Positions 1 to 10,200 of a stretch of 64,000 nucleotides of DNA are shown here, one piece after another. Within the stretch, counting starts at the first letter, position 1. Every line of letters starts with the position of its first letter. This stretch comes from Sanderia malayensis (lineage: Eukaryota; Cnidaria; Scyphozoa; Semaeostomeae; Pelagiidae). Under the pieces are notes generated by a model. It worked only from the letters and a program-made list of their open reading frames with translations, did no database searches and was not told where the DNA came from. Where the stretch lies: contig RQOL01000677.1 of the NCBI GenBank assembly GCA_013076295.1, positions 124,001-188,000 on the forward strand. Direction: 5' to 3'. The position numbers were made by a program, and so were the translations under genes.

Positions 1-142
1 TGGGAAGTGGGAAGTCGAGAAAAAGTGGGAAGTCAGCAAAAGTTGGAAGTCATCATACCAAAATTGCACTTTCCACAAATATTGATACACATTGAACGAG
101 TTTGAAAAATTGCATATTGCTTCGTTTTACCCCGTTGTATGC
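1..142 (+). repeat. Mosaic satellite, left edge (linker A, core K, start of linker B)
   Basis: The window opens inside the satellite. Two GTGGGAAGTC units lead into a core K (a variant with ATTGATACACATTGAACG), then the start of a pyrimidine-rich linker B that stops at GTTGTATGC. The retrotransposon interrupts linker B there, and the rest (TATGCCCTC) resumes at 4649. The same variant core and linker are found uninterrupted near 10836-10930 and 20090-20200. Confidence 0.9.
138..142. other. Target-site duplication TATGC, left copy
   Basis: TATGC directly precedes the left LTR and is repeated at 4649-4653. Joining the flanks through one copy gives the normal linker B sequence GTTGTATGCCCTC. Position 4649 could belong to either the LTR or the duplication, so the duplication is 4 or 5 bp. 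Confidence 0.8.
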
Positions 143-335
143 TATTGTGTTGTAGATCGTGGTAGATACAACTCATAAACACACATCAGTATTATATATA
201 TGAACCATTGAAATACGTGTGATTATGATAGCAGCGCGTAACATCAACTAACTTAAAACTTTCGATCAAGGATATATGTGACAGCGTGAATACGTCAATT
301 ATAATAATTTATGTAAATTATGTTAAAACATCATA
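143..335 (-). repeat. 3' LTR of the Ty3/gypsy element
   Basis: A 193-bp LTR, identical over its whole length to 4456-4648 (constant offset 4313). Because the element is on the minus strand, this is the 3' LTR. Read in element sense it starts TATGATG and ends CACAATA, so its ends are TA...TA rather than TG...CA. A TG...CA subsegment exists (148-333) but the target-site duplication places the ends outside it. The gag-pol stop codon (331-333) lies inside this LTR. Confidence 0.92.
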
Positions 336-3300
336 TCTCCCCCTTACTTAAATCAAATGTCTCTTCTGGAGCCGTAACAAGACAATAGAAAGATATATCT
401 AAATATAAGTTATATGCCTCATAAACGTTTTGTCCGTACCGTTTAGGATTTTTCCTTTCTCTGGCCGGATATCTGGGAATAACAGCTTCAGCTTGAACCT
501 CTGGATCGTCGGGCATAATCACATTGTCCTCGTCTATATCGGAGTCAGTCTCGAATTCTTTCTGCATAGGAAACTTCTTGAAATGCGAAATGTTCCTTGT
601 GATTGTGTGATTATTTCGCTGGTTACAAGCGACTATCATTGTCCCTTTCCTTTCGACGACGGTGTAAGGCTCTGGGTTAAAGTTTGTTGATAATTTGTTC
701 TGCTTAGGTTGCTTTACCAGAACATTATCACCAATTTTGATTTCTAATGTTTTGGCTCTTTGAGCTCTGTCAGTATTCTCTTTCATCTTCCCCTTTTTAA
801 ATGAATCCTGACGTACAAGGTGGTGGTGTGTGTCAGCTGTACTTTCAGTAACAATCTGCGGCAATTTGGTGTTTATCTCGCGGTTAAATAGTAATTGAGC
901 GGGTGAAAGTTGGGTGGTGCTTTGTGGAGTTGCACGATAATTGAGCAAAAAACGATTGAGTTCTTTTCTCCAATTTCTTTTATCAATTACAGCTGATCGT
1001 ATCGCTTTCGTTAACGGTTTCATAAATGTTTCTGCCTGAGCATTTGCTTGAGGCCATAGTGGTGTGATTCTGCGATGTACAGGTCCATTTTCGCTCATGA
1101 AATCTCGAATATCACTGCTTGCAAATGGGGGTCCATTATCGCTGATGAGAATTTCTGGAATACCATGTCTGGCGAATATTCCTTCCAGTTTCGGAATGGT
1201 GGACTTTGCAGAAGTGGAAGTAACGATTTCGACTTCAGGAAATCTGCTATAGGCATCAACGACTACGAGCAAATATTCCCCTGTTGGTAATGGTCCTAAA
1301 AAATCAATGTTGACTGTGTGCCACGGGGCGGGCGGTAATTTAGTCATCTGCAACGGTTCTGGACGCGCGGCTGGTCCAGTTGCTTGACATGCTAAGCAAT
1401 GTTTTATAATAGTTTCCGTAAGTTCGTCAATACCAGGAAACAATATCTTAGTACGCAAGAGCTTTTTCGTTTTCACAAGGCCTTGATGACCCTCGTGTGC
1501 AATGTTGATTGCTCTGGTACGATGCGAATTCGGTAACACAATGCGTGTACCGCGTAATATCAGGTTTGAGTCGGTTACAGTGAGTTCGTTGCGAAATTGA
1601 TGGAATTTCAGCAACTCTGCTCTGTTTACATGCTCTAGTAACGTGCGAGTTTTATCATAAGTATCTTGCCAATTTGTATCGCGAATGTTTGAAATAACAC
1701 GTTGAAGCGTTGCGTCGTTGCGAGTAGCAGTTTCGATTTCAGAAAGTTTCATGGTTTTCGGAACGGATTGTTGCGATAGAAAATTGACATAATCCTCGGC
1801 ATTGTTGTGATGCGCCAATGTTGTATCCTGAAGGGGAGGTCGTGAAAGAAAATAGGACGGGTTGTCTTGACCCTTTGTATGGATAACTTTGAAGTTATAT
1901 TCTTGCATACGTAAATTCCATCTGGCAATTCTGGCTGAAGGGTTGGATTTTGGATTATTTAAAATCATTTCGATTGGTTTGCAGTCAGTGTACAACTTGA
2001 ATTGTCCTCCATATAAATAAGTGTGTAAGCGTTCCACTGCCCATACGAGTCCCAGCGCTTCAGGTTCGGTTTGCGAGTAACGGGGTTCTGTGGGCGTCAA
2101 AGCTCGGCTGACGTAAGCAACTACTCGTCTGTGTTTTGTTGGTGACACTTGCGACAAAATGGCAGACAGACCGACTGGTGATGCATCGGTAATGACTTCT
2201 GTGTCTTTGTTTTGGTCATAATATGACATGACAGTATGGCTGGTCAAAGCTTTCTTCAGGGCGTCAAAATCTGTTTGTTGTCTTTCTGACCAGCAAAACG
2301 GCGTATCTTTCTTTGTAAGTTCACGCAGTGAATGAGTGAGATCACTAAAACGCGGAATGAACTTGGCACAGTACGTAGCCATTCCGAGGAAACTACGAAC
2401 TTCGCTAGCTGATTGAGGTGCTGGTGCATTGTGTATTGACTTGACTTTTTCCGGATCAGCGGAAACACCTTTGTCTGAGAAAACGAAACCAAAGAAAGTC
2501 AAAGACTTCTGGGCGAACAGACACTTCTCACGGTTCAGTGTGAGTCCGACTTTTATGAACTTTTCGATGACAGCTTGCAAGGCATTGTTATGTTCTTCTG
2601 GAGTTTTTCCATATATAATCACGTCATCGCTTATGTTAATCGCTCCAGGAATATCTCTTATTTGATCACTGATGACACGTTGGAATACTTCTCCTGCTGA
2701 ATTCGTGCCAAAATTTAATCTATTGTATCGACGGAGACCTTTGTGAGTTGCGAAAGTGGTGACATATCTGCTTTCGGGGGCAAGTGTGAGCTGATGATAT
2801 CCAGACTTCAGGTCCAGTTTTGAAAACAATTGTGCTCCGTTCATGGCGTGTATCAAATCGTCGACGGTAGGACTTTGATGACGTTCCCGTTGTATCGCGC
2901 GATTCGGCATCCGCATGTCCACACAAATGCGAACATTTCCATCCTTCTTTGGAATAACAACAATCGGTGAGATATAAGGCGTTGGTCCTTCAACCGTTTC
3001 AATAATGTCCTGCTTTTCTAATTCCTCGAGAGCAGCAGCAACTTTCTGTCGCATGTGAAAAGGAATTCTGCGCGCGTTTTGTGCAACAGGAGGCACTGTT
3101 TCATCAATGTGTAATTTAACTTGAAAATCTTTCAGTTTTCCGATACCATCAAAAATTTGTGGGTAGCGTGCAGCAACAGATTCACTTGTGAGGGGGCAAT
3201 TGTTTACCGTGTTGATATGTAACGTTAATAACAACAAATCGCTGGCGGTTTTGTAACTTAACAGGCATCCAGCATTTCCTTTGATGACATGAATATCAGC

Positions 3301-4425
3301 GACGGTAACTTTGTGCTTGGACTCGAGAGTCGCGGTAAATTTTCCGAGCGTTTTCAGAGGCGTATCCGTGTTATAAGCAAATAACTGGGCATTTGATTTT
3401 TGTAAACGGATATCACCGTTGGTGGCAAGTTTGTTGTAAGTTTCTTGATCAACAATGTTGGTAGAAGCACCAGTATCCAGTATCATACGCACAGGGCAAT
3501 TATTTATTTTCACGTCAACGGCAGGTGATTTAGGTTTCTCCCTTGTGATCGCAAAGAGATATTCATCGTCGCTCTCGCTTTGCGGTGTAGCGGGACCAAT
3601 TTGGCGGATGTTTTGAGCTTGTTTTGGGCGTTGTTTTTGAGGCGATTTTTTCGATCGGCAAACTTTAGAAAAATGATTGTTTTTGCCACAAGTATTGCAT
3701 TGTTTTCCTTGTGCGGGACAGGGACTTTTAGTGTGTGGCCATGTATATCCACAATTGCGGCATTTTCCTGTCGGACGGCAATTAGGAGTTGGCGGTCTGG
3801 GCGGCTTTGGTTGTGCGAGACGGTTTCGCGTGACAAAATTGGTTGTGTCCCTTGGCTGTGCGGGCTCTAACGATGGAATATTGTGTTCCATATCAGTGGC
3901 CTGTGTTTCACTTACTTCAAAGACTCGTGCTTTTGTAAGCAAAGCAGCTAAAGTGAGCGTTTCCTCGCGTAACGCGTAGCGGCGGAGTCGCTTCGAAAGG
4001 CAATTCTGAATAATCATAGATTTAAGTTCTGCGTCAACATCGTGAAATTCACAATTTGTAGCGAGTTTTCGTAGGCGTGTAGCGAATTGATCAATGGTTT
4101 CGCCATGGTTTTGGGTTGCTCTTCGAAATTGAAAAATTTCAAAATCAATGTTTTGCTTGGGGAGGAAATAGTCACCCAATTTCTCCAAGGCTGTCTTATA
4201 ATCGTCATCATCACCATTGTCTGGAATGGTATCAAAAATGTCTTGGGTCTCTTGACCAACTTGGTAAAGTAGCAGGGCTCTTTGCTGCGCCTTATCTGTG
4301 ACCTTAACAGCAGCGAGGTACGTTTGAAATCTTCGTCTCCAAGACTTCCATCGCTGGCCTACGGAGCTAGGATCATTATACGGGTCAAAAGGTTGCAATG
4401 AAGGTAAATCGAGTCGAGTAGCCAT
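331..4425 (-). CDS. gag-pol: Gag-Pol polyprotein of Ty3/gypsy retrotransposon
   Basis: A single 1364-residue frame with no gag/pol frameshift. Gag fills roughly residues 1-260 and ends in two zinc knuckles: C222-x2-C225-x5-H231-x4-C236 and C243-x2-C246-x4-H251-x4-C256. The aspartic protease has DTGAS at 317-321. Reverse transcriptase follows, with LDLKSGYHQ and the catalytic SDD, its Asp pair at 600-601. RNase H has D747 in ITDAS, but the usual late Asp of the N-P-x-D-x-L-S-R motif is Tyr858. Integrase has an H-x2-H...C-x2-C zinc region and a DDE core at D1041, D1096 and E1132 (35 residues between the last two), then a GPY/F-like segment (NPEPYTVVERKGTM). The products would package, copy and integrate the element. 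The ATG at 4425 is 30 bp from the 5' LTR. The TGA is inside the 3' LTR. Whether it is active cannot be judged from sequence; the Tyr858 change may impair RNase H. Confidence 0.96.
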   Translation of the reverse strand: MATRLDLPSLQPFDPYNDPSSVGQRWKSWRRRFQTYLAAVKVTDKAQQRALLLYQVGQETQDIFDTIPDNGDDDDYKTALEKLGDYFLPKQNIDFEIFQFRRATQNHGETIDQFATRLRKLATNCEFHDVDAELKSMIIQNCLSKRLRRYALREETLTLAALLTKARVFEVSETQATDMEHNIPSLEPAQPRDTTNFVTRNRLAQPKPPRPPTPNCRPTGKCRNCGYTWPHTKSPCPAQGKQCNTCGKNNHFSKVCRSKKSPQKQRPKQAQNIRQIGPATPQSESDDEYLFAITREKPKSPAVDVKINNCPVRMILDTGASTNIVDQETYNKLATNGDIRLQKSNAQLFAYNTDTPLKTLGKFTATLESKHKVTVADIHVIKGNAGCLLSYKTASDLLLLTLHINTVNNCPLTSESVAARYPQIFDGIGKLKDFQVKLHIDETVPPVAQNARRIPFHMRQKVAAALEELEKQDIIETVEGPTPYISPIVVIPKKDGNVRICVDMRMPNRAIQRERHQSPTVDDLIHAMNGAQLFSKLDLKSGYHQLTLAPESRYVTTFATHKGLRRYNRLNFGTNSAGEVFQRVISDQIRDIPGAINISDDVIIYGKTPEEHNNALQAVIEKFIKVGLTLNREKCLFAQKSLTFFGFVFSDKGVSADPEKVKSIHNAPAPQSASEVRSFLGMATYCAKFIPRFSDLTHSLRELTKKDTPFCWSERQQTDFDALKKALTSHTVMSYYDQNKDTEVITDASPVGLSAILSQVSPTKHRRVVAYVSRALTPTEPRYSQTEPEALGLVWAVERLHTYLYGGQFKLYTDCKPIEMILNNPKSNPSARIARWNLRMQEYNFKVIHTKGQDNPSYFLSRPPLQDTTLAHHNNAEDYVNFLSQQSVPKTMKLSEIETATRNDATLQRVISNIRDTNWQDTYDKTRTLLEHVNRAELLKFHQFRNELTVTDSNLILRGTRIVLPNSHRTRAINIAHEGHQGLVKTKKLLRTKILFPGIDELTETIIKHCLACQATGPAARPEPLQMTKLPPAPWHTVNIDFLGPLPTGEYLLVVVDAYSRFPEVEIVTSTSAKSTIPKLEGIFARHGIPEILISDNGPPFASSDIRDFMSENGPVHRRITPLWPQANAQAETFMKPLTKAIRSAVIDKRNWRKELNRFLLNYRATPQSTTQLSPAQLLFNREINTKLPQIVTESTADTHHHLVRQDSFKKGKMKENTDRAQRAKTLEIKIGDNVLVKQPKQNKLSTNFNPEPYTVVERKGTMIVACNQRNNHTITRNISHFKKFPMQKEFETDSDIDEDNVIMPDDPEVQAEAVIPRYPARERKNPKRYGQNVYEAYNLYLDISFYCLVTAPEETFDLSKGEI
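336..347 (-). other. Polypurine tract (plus-strand primer)
   Basis: In element sense the sequence AAGGGGGAGA lies directly against the start of the 3' LTR, the position of the polypurine tract that primes plus-strand synthesis in LTR elements. It is also coding, supplying the last residues (KGEI) of the gag-pol frame. Confidence 0.8.
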
Positions 4426-4435
4426 AGCAGTATTC

Positions 4436-4453
4436 GTATTTTCCTCGTAGCCA
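4436..4453 (-). other. Candidate tRNA primer-binding site
   Basis: Two nucleotides inside the 5' LTR the element-sense strand begins TGGCTACGAGGA. The plus strand therefore carries TCCTCGTAGCCA, the form of a tRNA 3' end with CCA. The position is right for minus-strand priming. I could not assign the tRNA. Confidence 0.6.
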
Positions 4454-4455
4454 GT

Positions 4456-4648
4456 TATTGTGTTGTAGATCGTGGTAGATACAACTCATAAACACACATC
4501 AGTATTATATATATGAACCATTGAAATACGTGTGATTATGATAGCAGCGCGTAACATCAACTAACTTAAAACTTTCGATCAAGGATATATGTGACAGCGT
4601 GAATACGTCAATTATAATAATTTATGTAAATTATGTTAAAACATCATA
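4456..4648 (-). repeat. 5' LTR of the Ty3/gypsy element (contains promoter)
   Basis: Identical to 143-335. As the 5' LTR it should hold the promoter. A TATATATAAT stretch (plus-strand 4505-4515, about 50 bp from the internal edge) is the best TATA-box candidate. I see no AATAAA in element sense, so the polyadenylation signal is unidentified. Confidence 0.92.
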
Positions 4649-4653
4649 TATGC
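4649..4653. other. Target-site duplication TATGC, right copy
   Basis: Matches 138-142. Satellite linker B resumes directly after it with CCTCAAAATATACAAATTTC. Confidence 0.8.
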
Positions 4654-5990
4654 CCTCAAAATATACAAATTTCAAAAACCAGTTTCGTATTCAACTTCAG
4701 CACACCAAAATTGTACTCTCCACAAAATTTGATGCAAATTGAACGAGTTTGAAAAATTGCATTAAATGTGGCAAATCGTCAAAAGTGGGAAGTGGGAAGT
4801 CAGCGAAAATGGGAAGTCATCATACCAAAATTGTACCTTCCACACCATTTGATGCAAATCGAGCGGGTTTGAAAATTTCATATTGCCTGCTTCTACTACC
4901 CCGTCTGATTCCCCAAAACATTAAAATTTCAAAAAACAAGTTTCATATTCAATTTCAGTACACCGAAAATGCACTTTCCACAATATTTGATGCAAGTTGA
5001 ACGAGCTTGAAAAATTGCATATTGCCCCTTTTAGCACGTTTTATGCCCTCAAAAGATTAAAATATCAAAAACCAGTTTCATATTCTAATTCAGCACAGAA
5101 AACCTGTACTTTCCACAAAATTTGATGCAAATTCAACGATTTTCAAAAAATGCATATTGCCCTTTTTTACTCCGTTTTATGCCCTCAAAACAAGAAAGTT
5201 TCAAAAACCAACTTCATATTCGTTTTCAGCACACCAAATTTGTACTTTCCACAAAATTTGATGCGGATTGGAGAAGTTTGAAAATTTGCATCAAAAGTGG
5301 GAAGTCATCAAAAGTGAAGAATGGGAAGGCAGGAAAAAGTGGGAAATCATCAGAAGTGGGAAGTTATCAAAAATGGAAAATGGGAAGTCAGGAAAACGTG
5401 GGAAGTCAGCAAAAGTAGGAAGTCATCATACGCAAATTTGTACTTTCCACAAAATTTGATACAAATTGAAGGAGTTTGAAAATTTGCATATTCCCCCTTC
5501 TACACCCTCCTATTCCCCCAAAGCATAAAAAGTTCAAAAAACAAGTTAAATATTTAACTTCATAACACCGAAATTGTATTTTCAACGAAATTTGATGCAA
5601 ATTGAAAGAGTCTGAAGAATTGGATATCCCCCTTTTTGCGCCGATTTATGCCCTCAAAACATGGAAATTTCAAAAAACAAGCTTCATGTTCAAATTCAGC
5701 ACACCAAATTTGTACTTTCCACAAAATTTGATACAAATTGAAGGAGTTTGAAAATTTGCATATTCCCCCTTCTACACCGTCCTATTCTCCTAAAGCATAA
5801 AGAGTTCATAAAACAAGTTAAATATTTAATTTCATAACACCGAAATTGTATTTCCAACGAAATTTGATGCAAATTGAGAGAGTCTGAAGAATTGGATATT
5901 CCCCTTTTTTGCGCCGTTTTATGCCCTCAAAACATGACAATTTCAAAAACCTGTTTCATGTTCAAATTCAGCACACCAAATTTGCACATT
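4654..5990 (+). repeat. Satellite sub-domain dominated by K+B units
   Basis: Here core K is mostly followed by linker B, giving a simple tandem of about 135 bp units with only short runs of linker A (near 4770-4820 and 5290-5420). The linker B copies are variable (TACACCCTCC, TAGCACGTTTT, TACTCCGTTTT types), so this looks like an older, more diverged part of the array. Confidence 0.75.
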
Positions 5991-8420
5991 CCACAAAATT
6001 TGATGCAAATTGAAAGAGTTTGAAAAATTGCATCAAAAGTGGGAAGTCATCAAAAGTGAAGAATGGGAAGGCAGGAAAAAGTGGGAAATCATCAGAAGTG
6101 GGAAGTCGTCAAAGGTGGGAAGTGGAACGTCAAAAAAAATTGAGAAGTCAGCAGAAGTGGGAAATCATCATACCAAAGTTGTACTTTCCACAAAATTTGA
6201 TGTCAATTCAAAGAGTTTGAAAAATGGCATCAAAGGTGGGCAGTCATTAAAAGTGGGAAGTGGGAAGTCAGGAAAAAGTGGGAAGTCATGAAAATTGGGA
6301 GGTCATGAAAAATGTAAAGTGGGAAGTCAAGAAAAATTGGGAAGTCAGCGAAAGTCGGAAGTCATCAAACTAAATTTGTACTTTCCACAAAATTTGATGG
6401 AAATTGAGAGAATTTGAAAAACGGCCTCAAAAGTGGGAAGTCATGAAAAGTGGGAAGTCATCATACCAAAATTGTATTTTTGTATTTGTACTGTTTATAC
6501 TATATGTACTATTATATATTTCCAAATTGAACGAGTTTGAGAACGTACATATTTCTAAAAGTGGGAAGTCACCAAAAGTGGGAGGTCGTTAAAAGAGGGA
6601 AGTGGGATATGAAGAAAAAATCGGAAGTGAGCAGAAGGGGGAAATCATCATACAAAACTGTACTTTCCACCAAATTTGATACAAATTGAAGGAGTTTGAA
6701 AAAATGCATCAAAAATGGTAAGCTACCAAAAGTGGGAAATCATCATACCAAAATTGTATTTTCCACCAAATGTGATGCAAATTCAACGAGTTTTGAAAAA
6801 TTGCATAATGCCCCCTTTTACGCCGTTTTATGCCCTCAAAGCATAAAAATTTCAAAAGCCAAATTCAGCACACCATATTTGTATTTTCCACAAAATTTGG
6901 TGCAAATTAAAAGAGATTGAAAACTTGCATTAAAAATTGGAAGTCATCAAAAGTGGGAAATGCGAGGTCAGGTAAAGTGGAAAATCATCAAAAGTGGGAA
7001 GTCATCAAGAGTCGAAAGTGGGATGGGAAGAAAAAGTGGGAAGTCAGCAAAGGTGGGAAGTCATCATACCAAAATTGTATTTTTGTATTTTTACTGTTTG
7101 TACTATATTTACTATCGTATATTTCCAAATTGAAGGAGATGGAAAATTTGAATATTACTAAAAGTGGGAAGTCACCAAAAGTGGCAGGTCGTCAAAAGTG
7201 GGAAGTGGGATATCAAGAAAAAGTGGAAAGTCATGAAAAGTGGGAAGACATCAAAAGCGTAAAGTGGGAAATCAAGAAAAATTTGGCAGTCAGCGAAAGT
7301 GGGAAGTCATCATACCAAATTTGTACTTTCCACCAAATTTGATGCAAATTGAACGAGCTTGATAAACTGCACATTGCCCCCTTTTAGGCCGTTTTATGCC
7401 CTCAATACAAAAAAGTTTCAAAAACCAGTTTCATATTCTAATTCAGCACACCATAGTTGTACTTTGCACAAAATGTGATGCAAATTGAAGGAATTGGCAA
7501 AATTTCATCAAAAGTGGGAAGTGGGAAGTCAGGAAAAAGTGGGAAGTCACCAAAAATGGGAAGTCATCAAAGTGAAAAGTGGGAAGTCAAGAAACATTGG
7601 GAATTCAGCAAAAGTGGGATGTCATCATACCATATTTGTACTTTCCACAAATTTTGATGCAAATTGAAAGAATTTGAAAAGGGGCCTCAGAAGTGGAAGT
7701 CATCAAAAGTGGGAAGTCATCATACCAAATTTGTACTTCACACAAAAAGTGATACAAATTGAAAGAATTTGAAAAAAGGCCTCAAACGTGGAAATCATCA
7801 AAAGTGGGAAATGGGAAGTCAGGAAAAAGTGGGAACTCATCAAAAGTGGGAAGTTATCATAACAAAATTGTATTTTTTGTATTTGTACTGTTCGTACTAT
7901 ATGTACTATTGTATTTTTCCAAATTGAACGAGTTTGAAATATTGCATATTACTAAAAGTGGGAAGTTACCAAAAGTGGGAGGTCGTCAAAAGTGGGAGGT
8001 GGGATATCAAGAAAAAGTGGGAAGTTATGAATGTGGGAGGTCACCGAAAGTGGAAAATGGGAAGTCATGAAAAATTGGAAAGTTAGTAAAGGTAGGAAGT
8101 CATCATACTAAATTTCTACTTTCCACAAAATTTGATGGAAATTGAAAGGGTTTGAAAAATGGCATCAAAAGTTGGAAGTCTTCAAAAGTGGGACGTGGGA
8201 ACTCAGGAAAAAGTGGGAAGTCGTCAAAAGTGGGAAGTCATCATACCAAAATTGTATTTTTGTATTTGTACTGTTTATACTATATGTACTATTACATATT
8301 TCCAAATTGAACGAGTTTGAAAACTTGCATATTTCTAAAAGTGGGAAGTCACCAAAAGTGGGAGGTCGTCAAAAGAGGGAAGTGGGATATCAAGAAAAAC
8401 TGGCAAGTTACCAAAAGTGG

Positions 8421-8640
8421 GTTTATCTGATTATCGTGACATTCGAATCCCACAAATAAGGCAAGCGGACAACACAGAGTATGAAGAGAATCTCTATAAA
8501 GGATACACGAATTCCCATATCCACTCTTCCTACAGCTAGTGTCACGGGCGTTAAATTTGAAAAAAAGAAAACGAGCTTCAAAGGAATAACTAAATTGAGG
8601 AAAACAGACTTTATCTGAGAAAAACCCACTTTATTTGAAA
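8421..8640 (+). repeat. Module C, copy 1 (long subtype)
   Basis: Starts GTTTATCTGATTATCGTGAC and ends with the double ACTTTATCTGA/CTTTATTTGA signature. It is the left partner of copy 5 in duplication 1. The minus strand is open through most of it. Confidence 0.8.
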
Positions 8641-9075
8641 AAAAAGTGGGAAGTGACCAAAACTGGGAAGTCGTCAAAAGTGGGAAGTGGAAAGTCAAAA
8701 AAATTGAGAAGTCAGCCGAAGTGGGAAGTCATCATACCAAAATTGTACTTTCCGCCAAATTTGATGGAAATTGAAAGAGCTTGAAAAATGAAAAAGAGCT
8801 TGGAAGTGGGAAGTCAGGAAAAAGTGGGAAGTCATGAAAAGTGGGAAATCATCAAATGTGCAAAGTGGGAAGTGAAGAAAAATTGGGAAGTCAGCAAAAG
8901 TAGGAAGTCATCAAACTAAATTTGTACTTTCCACAAAATTTGATAGAAATTGAAAGAGTTTGAAAAAGGGCCTCAAAAGTGGGAAGTCATCAAAAGTGGG
9001 AAGACAGGAAAAAGGGGGAAGTCTTCAAAAGTGGGAAATCACCAAAAGAGGGAAATGGGAAGCTACCAAAAGTGG

Positions 9076-9296
9076 GTATATCTGATTATGGTGACTTTTG
9101 CTTCCCATTGATAAGGCAAGCGGACATCACAAAGTATGAACAGAATCTCAATAAAGCATACATGAATTATCCTATCAACTTCTCTTACAGCTAGTGTCAT
9201 GGGCGTTAAATTTGGAAAAAAACAAATGAGCTCCAACGGAATAATTATATTGAGGAAACCCAACTTTATCTGAGAAAAACCCACTTTATCTGAGAA
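9076..9296 (+). repeat. Module C, copy 2 (long subtype)
   Basis: Start is TATATCTGATTATGGTGAC. It has TTCGCTTCC-type sequence (here TTTGCTTCC) where copy 1 has TTCGAATCC. It ends in two TTTATCTGAG repeats and is followed by linker A. Confidence 0.8.
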
Positions 9297-9651
9297 AAAG
9301 TGGGAAGTCCCCAAAAGGGGGAAGTCGTCAAAAGTGGGAAGTGGAATGTCAAGAAAAAGTGGGAAGTCATGAAAATTGGCAAATCATGAAAATTGGGAAA
9401 TCATGAAAAATGTAAAGTGGGAAGTCAAGAAAAATTGGGAAGTCAGCGAAAGTGGGAAGTCATCAAACTAAATTTGTACTTTCCACAAAAGTTGATGGAA
9501 ATTGAGAGAATTTGAAAAACGGCCTCAAAAGTGGGAAGTCATGAAAAGTGGCAGGTCGTCAAAAGTGGGAAGTGGGATATCAAGAAAAAGTGGAAAGTTA
9601 TGACAAGTGGGAAGTCGCCGAAGGTGGAAAGTGGGAAATTACGAAAAGTGG

Positions 9652-9859
9652 GTTATCTGATTATCGTGACATTCGAACCCCCTAGATAAGGCAAGCGGAC
9701 AACACAGAGTATGAAGAGAATCTCAATAAAGCATACACGAATTCTCATATCCACATTTCGTACACCTAGTGTCACGGGCGCTAAATTTAAAAGAAGAAAA
9801 CGAGCTTAAAAGGAATAATTATATAGAGGAAAACCGACTTTATCTGAGAAAAACCCACA
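9652..9859 (+). repeat. Module C, copy 3 (end-truncated)
   Basis: Begins at GTTATCTGATTATCGTGAC. It lacks the second terminal TTTATCTGA: after one ACTTTATCTGAG it runs into ACCCACAGGGGGAAG. Copy 6 (14572-14780) shares this junction. Confidence 0.75.
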
Positions 9860-9980
9860 GGGGGAAGTCCCCAAAAGGGGGAAGTCGTCAAAAGTGGGAA
9901 GTGGAATGTCCAGAAAAAATGGGACGTCAGCAGAAGTGGGAAGTCACCAAAAGTGGGAAATGGGAAGCCACCAAGAGTGG

Positions 9981-10200
9981 CTTTATATGATTATGGCGAC
10001 ATTCGCTTCCCATAGATAAGGCAAGCGGACATCACAAAGTATGAACAGAATTTGAATAAAGCATACACGAATTATCATATCCACTCTTCCTACAGCTATT
10101 GTCACGGGCGTTAAAATTGGAAAAAAACAAACGAGCTTCAACGGAATAATTATATTGAGGAAAACCGACTTTATCTAAGAGAAACTCACTTTATCTGAAA
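9981..10200 (+). repeat. Module C, copy 4 (long subtype)
   Basis: Variant start CTTTATATGATTATGGCGAC. Partner of copy 7 at 14903, offset about 4922. Only about 120 bp of linker A separates it from copy 3. Confidence 0.8.

Larger units (their letters stand above)
143..4648 (-). mobile_element. Complete Ty3/gypsy LTR retrotransposon
   Basis: A 4506-bp element on the minus strand: two identical LTRs, a primer-binding site, one long gag-pol frame and a polypurine tract. Pol order is protease, reverse transcriptase, RNase H, integrase, which defines Ty3/gypsy (Metaviridae-type) elements. It sits in a linker B repeat, and TATGC flanks both ends (138-142 and 4649-4653), as expected of a 4-5 bp target-site duplication. 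There is no env-like frame. The integrase tail has no obvious chromodomain. Identical LTRs and an unbroken frame point to a recent insertion. Identity of the family within Ty3/gypsy was not determined. Confidence 0.96.
7340..10200 (+). repeat. Higher-order duplication 1, copy a
   Basis: Carries a run of modules that reappears in the same order at 12915-15120: a K variant with GATAAACTGCACATTGCC, two D modules, then C modules. Offsets are 5575, then about 5480, about 5496 and 4920, so the copies differ by internal gains and losses. Copy a has an extra K-containing unit near 7680-7775 and an extra segment with one C module near 9300-9850. Confidence 0.8.

Noticed and set aside
148..333. Placing LTR ends at TG...CA (186 bp)
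   Set aside because: The flanks outside 148 and 4646 do not duplicate, whereas TATGC flanks 143-4648 exactly and restores the normal satellite sequence.
430..4301. Short plus- and minus-strand frames overlapping the retrotransposon
   Set aside because: They are shadow frames of the 1364-codon gag-pol frame, with no recognisable domains.
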